6,615 nt of DNA from Chitinispirillaceae bacterium (lineage in GTDB: Bacteria; Fibrobacterota; Chitinivibrionia; Chitinivibrionales; Chitinispirillaceae), in assembly GCA_016926315.1 (NCBI GenBank), contig JAFGOU010000087.1, forward strand, positions 1-6,615, given 5' to 3'. Under the pieces are notes generated by a model. It worked only from the letters and a program-made list of their open reading frames with translations, searched no databases and was not told the DNA's origin. The translations under genes were made by a program, and so were the position numbers. Below are positions 5,227-6,615 of this stretch, piece by piece (within the stretch, counting starts at the first letter, position 1; every line of letters begins with the position of its first letter).

Positions 5227-6615
5227 AAACGACCAACGGTGCCACGATTGCTTCTTCTGTCTGCCGCCCTGCTGCTGTTATCGTCGGTTTCTTCTTCCGG
5301 CCAAAACAACCTCAGCCCGGACCTGATCAAACAGTACCAGAAGCAGTACGGTTCAAATCCCGCCTTTTCTTCGAGCGAAAGGATGCAGCAACTCTTAAGC
5401 GACTACCAGAAAAAAAAATCCGGAGAGGTCGCAGCAAAAAGCTCCGACCTTGAGGCCGCTGACAGCGACAGCGTTGCCATTGTCCTGTCCAGGAAGGACT
5501 CCCTTGTTACGGCTTCCATGTACGAGTCCCTTCTCAGGGGAAAAACCGTTCATCCCGACTCCCTGTTGCCCCGGCTTTCCATGTTCGGCTATGACGTTTT
5601 TTCCAAAAAAGGACCGACGACATTCGCTCCTGCCGACGTTTCCTCGGTCCCCGCCAGCTATCCCATAAACGCGGGCGATGAAATCGTAGTTCTGCTCTGG
5701 GGAAGAATCAACGAGGAGTATCGGCTCCCGGTCTCCCGCGACGGCACGATCAACCTGCCCCGTATCGGTCCGGTTTCCGTGGCAGGACTCCCGTTCGAAA
5801 CCATGCGAAAAAACATTCTTGACCGTGTCGGCACCATCGAGGGAGTCCAGGCGTCGGTCTCCATGGGCGAACTGCGCTCCATCGGGGTGTATATCGTCGG
5901 TGAGGTCGTTTCACCGGGATTTTACACGGTCAGTTCCCTTTCCAGCGTTACCAACGCGCTGTTTGCCGCAGGCGGACCGACCAAACGGGGTTCGTTGCGG
6001 ACCGTGCAGCTTAAACGGAACGGCAAGACCGTTTCGACTGTTGACTTTTACGACTTTCTCCTTGCCGGGACCGACCGCAGCGGCCTGCGGCTGCAATCGG
6101 GCGACGTCATTCACGTCCCCATCGTGCAGAGCATGGTTGCGGTCGCGGGCAACGTGCGGCGCAGCGCCCTGTACGAAATAAAGGGGAAAACGTCGCTTGC
6201 CGACGCGATCGAACTGTCCGGCGGCCTCTCCCCTACCGCCTGGACGGGCAGGATCCAGGTCGAACGCTTCATGAACAACCAGTTTCAGTCGGTCCTCGAT
6301 GTCGAATCGAAAGACGGGAAAATTCCTTCGTTTGAGGTCGGCGACGGCGACATCATCAAGGTGTTTCCGGTGCTTGATAAGGACCGGAACACCGTCTACC
6401 TGAGCGGTAACGTGTTCCGGCCCGGCAAATACGAGTTCCGGGAGGGGATGAGGATCACCGACCTCCTTCCGAACCCGGAAGCGCTTCTTCCCGAGACGTA
6501 TTTCGACTACGGCATCGTTCTCCGCCAGGATCCGCCGTCGTATCTGGACAGGATCGTCCCGTTCAACCTTCAGCACGCCATTGAAACGCCGGCTTCCGCC
6601 GACAACCTCGCCCTC
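5224..6615 (+). CDS. Polysaccharide export protein, Poly_export plus SLBB domains (Wza-like), 3' end outside window
   Basis: Predicted exported outer-membrane or periplasmic protein that forms or gates the channel for capsule or exopolysaccharide. The frame is open from ATG 5224 to the window edge (464 codons, no stop). Residues 1-27 form a Sec signal peptide: K2, R3 and R8, then a Leu/Ala core, then Ser-Ser-Ser-Gly. No cysteine follows, so it is not a Wza-type lipoprotein. A charged, Lys/Gln-rich linker follows (about 28-140, with YQKQY and YQKKK). The Poly_export domain is at about 145-203 (YPINAGDEIVVLLWG, then RDGTINLPRIGPVSVAG). SLBB repeats are at about 222-300 (VYIVGEVVSPGFYTV), 304-385 (VAVAGNVRRSALYEI, then LSGGLSP) and from 391 (VYLSGNVFRPGKYEF), possibly incomplete. 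GAGG at 5210-5213 is 10 bases upstream. The start overlaps the dehydrogenase stop in TGATG, implying coupling. An A9 tract lies at codons 63-65. Several SLBB repeats suggest one of the larger members of the family. Confidence 0.92.
   Translation, partial: MKRPTVPRLLLLSAALLLLSSVSSSGQNNLSPDLIKQYQKQYGSNPAFSSSERMQQLLSDYQKKKSGEVAAKSSDLEAADSDSVAIVLSRKDSLVTASMYESLLRGKTVHPDSLLPRLSMFGYDVFSKKGPTTFAPADVSSVPASYPINAGDEIVVLLWGRINEEYRLPVSRDGTINLPRIGPVSVAGLPFETMRKNILDRVGTIEGVQASVSMGELRSIGVYIVGEVVSPGFYTVSSLSSVTNALFAAGGPTKRGSLRTVQLKRNGKTVSTVDFYDFLLAGTDRSGLRLQSGDVIHVPIVQSMVAVAGNVRRSALYEIKGKTSLADAIELSGGLSPTAWTGRIQVERFMNNQFQSVLDVESKDGKIPSFEVGDGDIIKVFPVLDKDRNTVYLSGNVFRPGKYEFREGMRITDLLPNPEALLPETYFDYGIVLRQDPPSYLDRIVPFNLQHAIETPASADNLAL
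5410..5418 (+). repeat. Nine-A homopolymer tract inside the export gene
   Basis: Nine consecutive A bases encode Lys-Lys-Lys (codons 63-65) in the linker before the Poly_export domain. Adding one A sends the frame into TGA at 5451-5453; losing one sends it into TAA at 5666-5668. Either change would remove the Poly_export and SLBB domains. Poly-A runs of this length can allow replication or transcriptional slippage, but use here as a switch is only a possibility. Confidence 0.6.

Noticed and set aside
5911..6576. Minus-strand frame of 221 codons opposite the export gene
   Set aside because: It is antisense to the SLBB domains, has no recognisable motif, and is explained by codon bias of the plus-strand gene.

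Overview
The window is a densely packed, entirely plus-strand stretch of bacterial chromosome, with GC in the mid to high 50s by eye. It carries six protein genes, two of them cut by the window edges. A SurA-type periplasmic chaperone and an SLBB/Wza-type polysaccharide export protein imply a Gram-negative (diderm) bacterium. The sequence alone does not fix the phylum. The mixture of mfd, surA, a methyltransferase, ftsE and exopolysaccharide genes, together with the divergence of each protein from the proteobacterial forms I know, suggests a non-proteobacterial diderm (something Fibrobacterota-like is possible), but this is a weak inference.

Layout: (1) 1-1095 is the C-terminal third of Mfd, the transcription-repair coupling factor. 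(2) After a 106-bp gap, 1202-2491 encodes an exported SurA-like protein with two parvulin domains. (3) 2510-3250 encodes a class I SAM-dependent methyltransferase of unknown substrate. (4) 3247-3909 encodes FtsE, the cell-division ABC ATPase, joined to the methyltransferase by an ATGA stop/start overlap. No ftsX follows. (5) After a 61-bp AT-rich gap, 3971-5224 encodes a TviB/VipA-like UDP-N-acetylhexosamine 6-dehydrogenase. (6) 5224-6615 (open at the right edge) encodes a polysaccharide export protein with one Poly_export domain and about three SLBB domains, joined to the dehydrogenase by a 1-bp TGATG overlap.

Functionally the window falls into two parts. The left part is housekeeping and cell envelope: DNA repair, outer-membrane protein folding, division. 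The right part looks like the start of a capsule or exopolysaccharide locus. There the dehydrogenase would supply a UDP-HexNAc uronic acid (UDP-GlcNAcA or UDP-GalNAcA) as precursor, and the SLBB protein would form or gate the export channel. The 61-bp AT-rich gap at 3910-3970 is the natural boundary between the two.

I found no RNA genes, mobile elements, CRISPR arrays or convincing terminators, and no clearly new system. The points most worth a second look are the ftsE without ftsX, a nine-A tract early in the export gene where single-base slippage of either sign would truncate the protein, the loss of conserved parvulin histidines in the SurA-like protein, and the uncertain start of the dehydrogenase.
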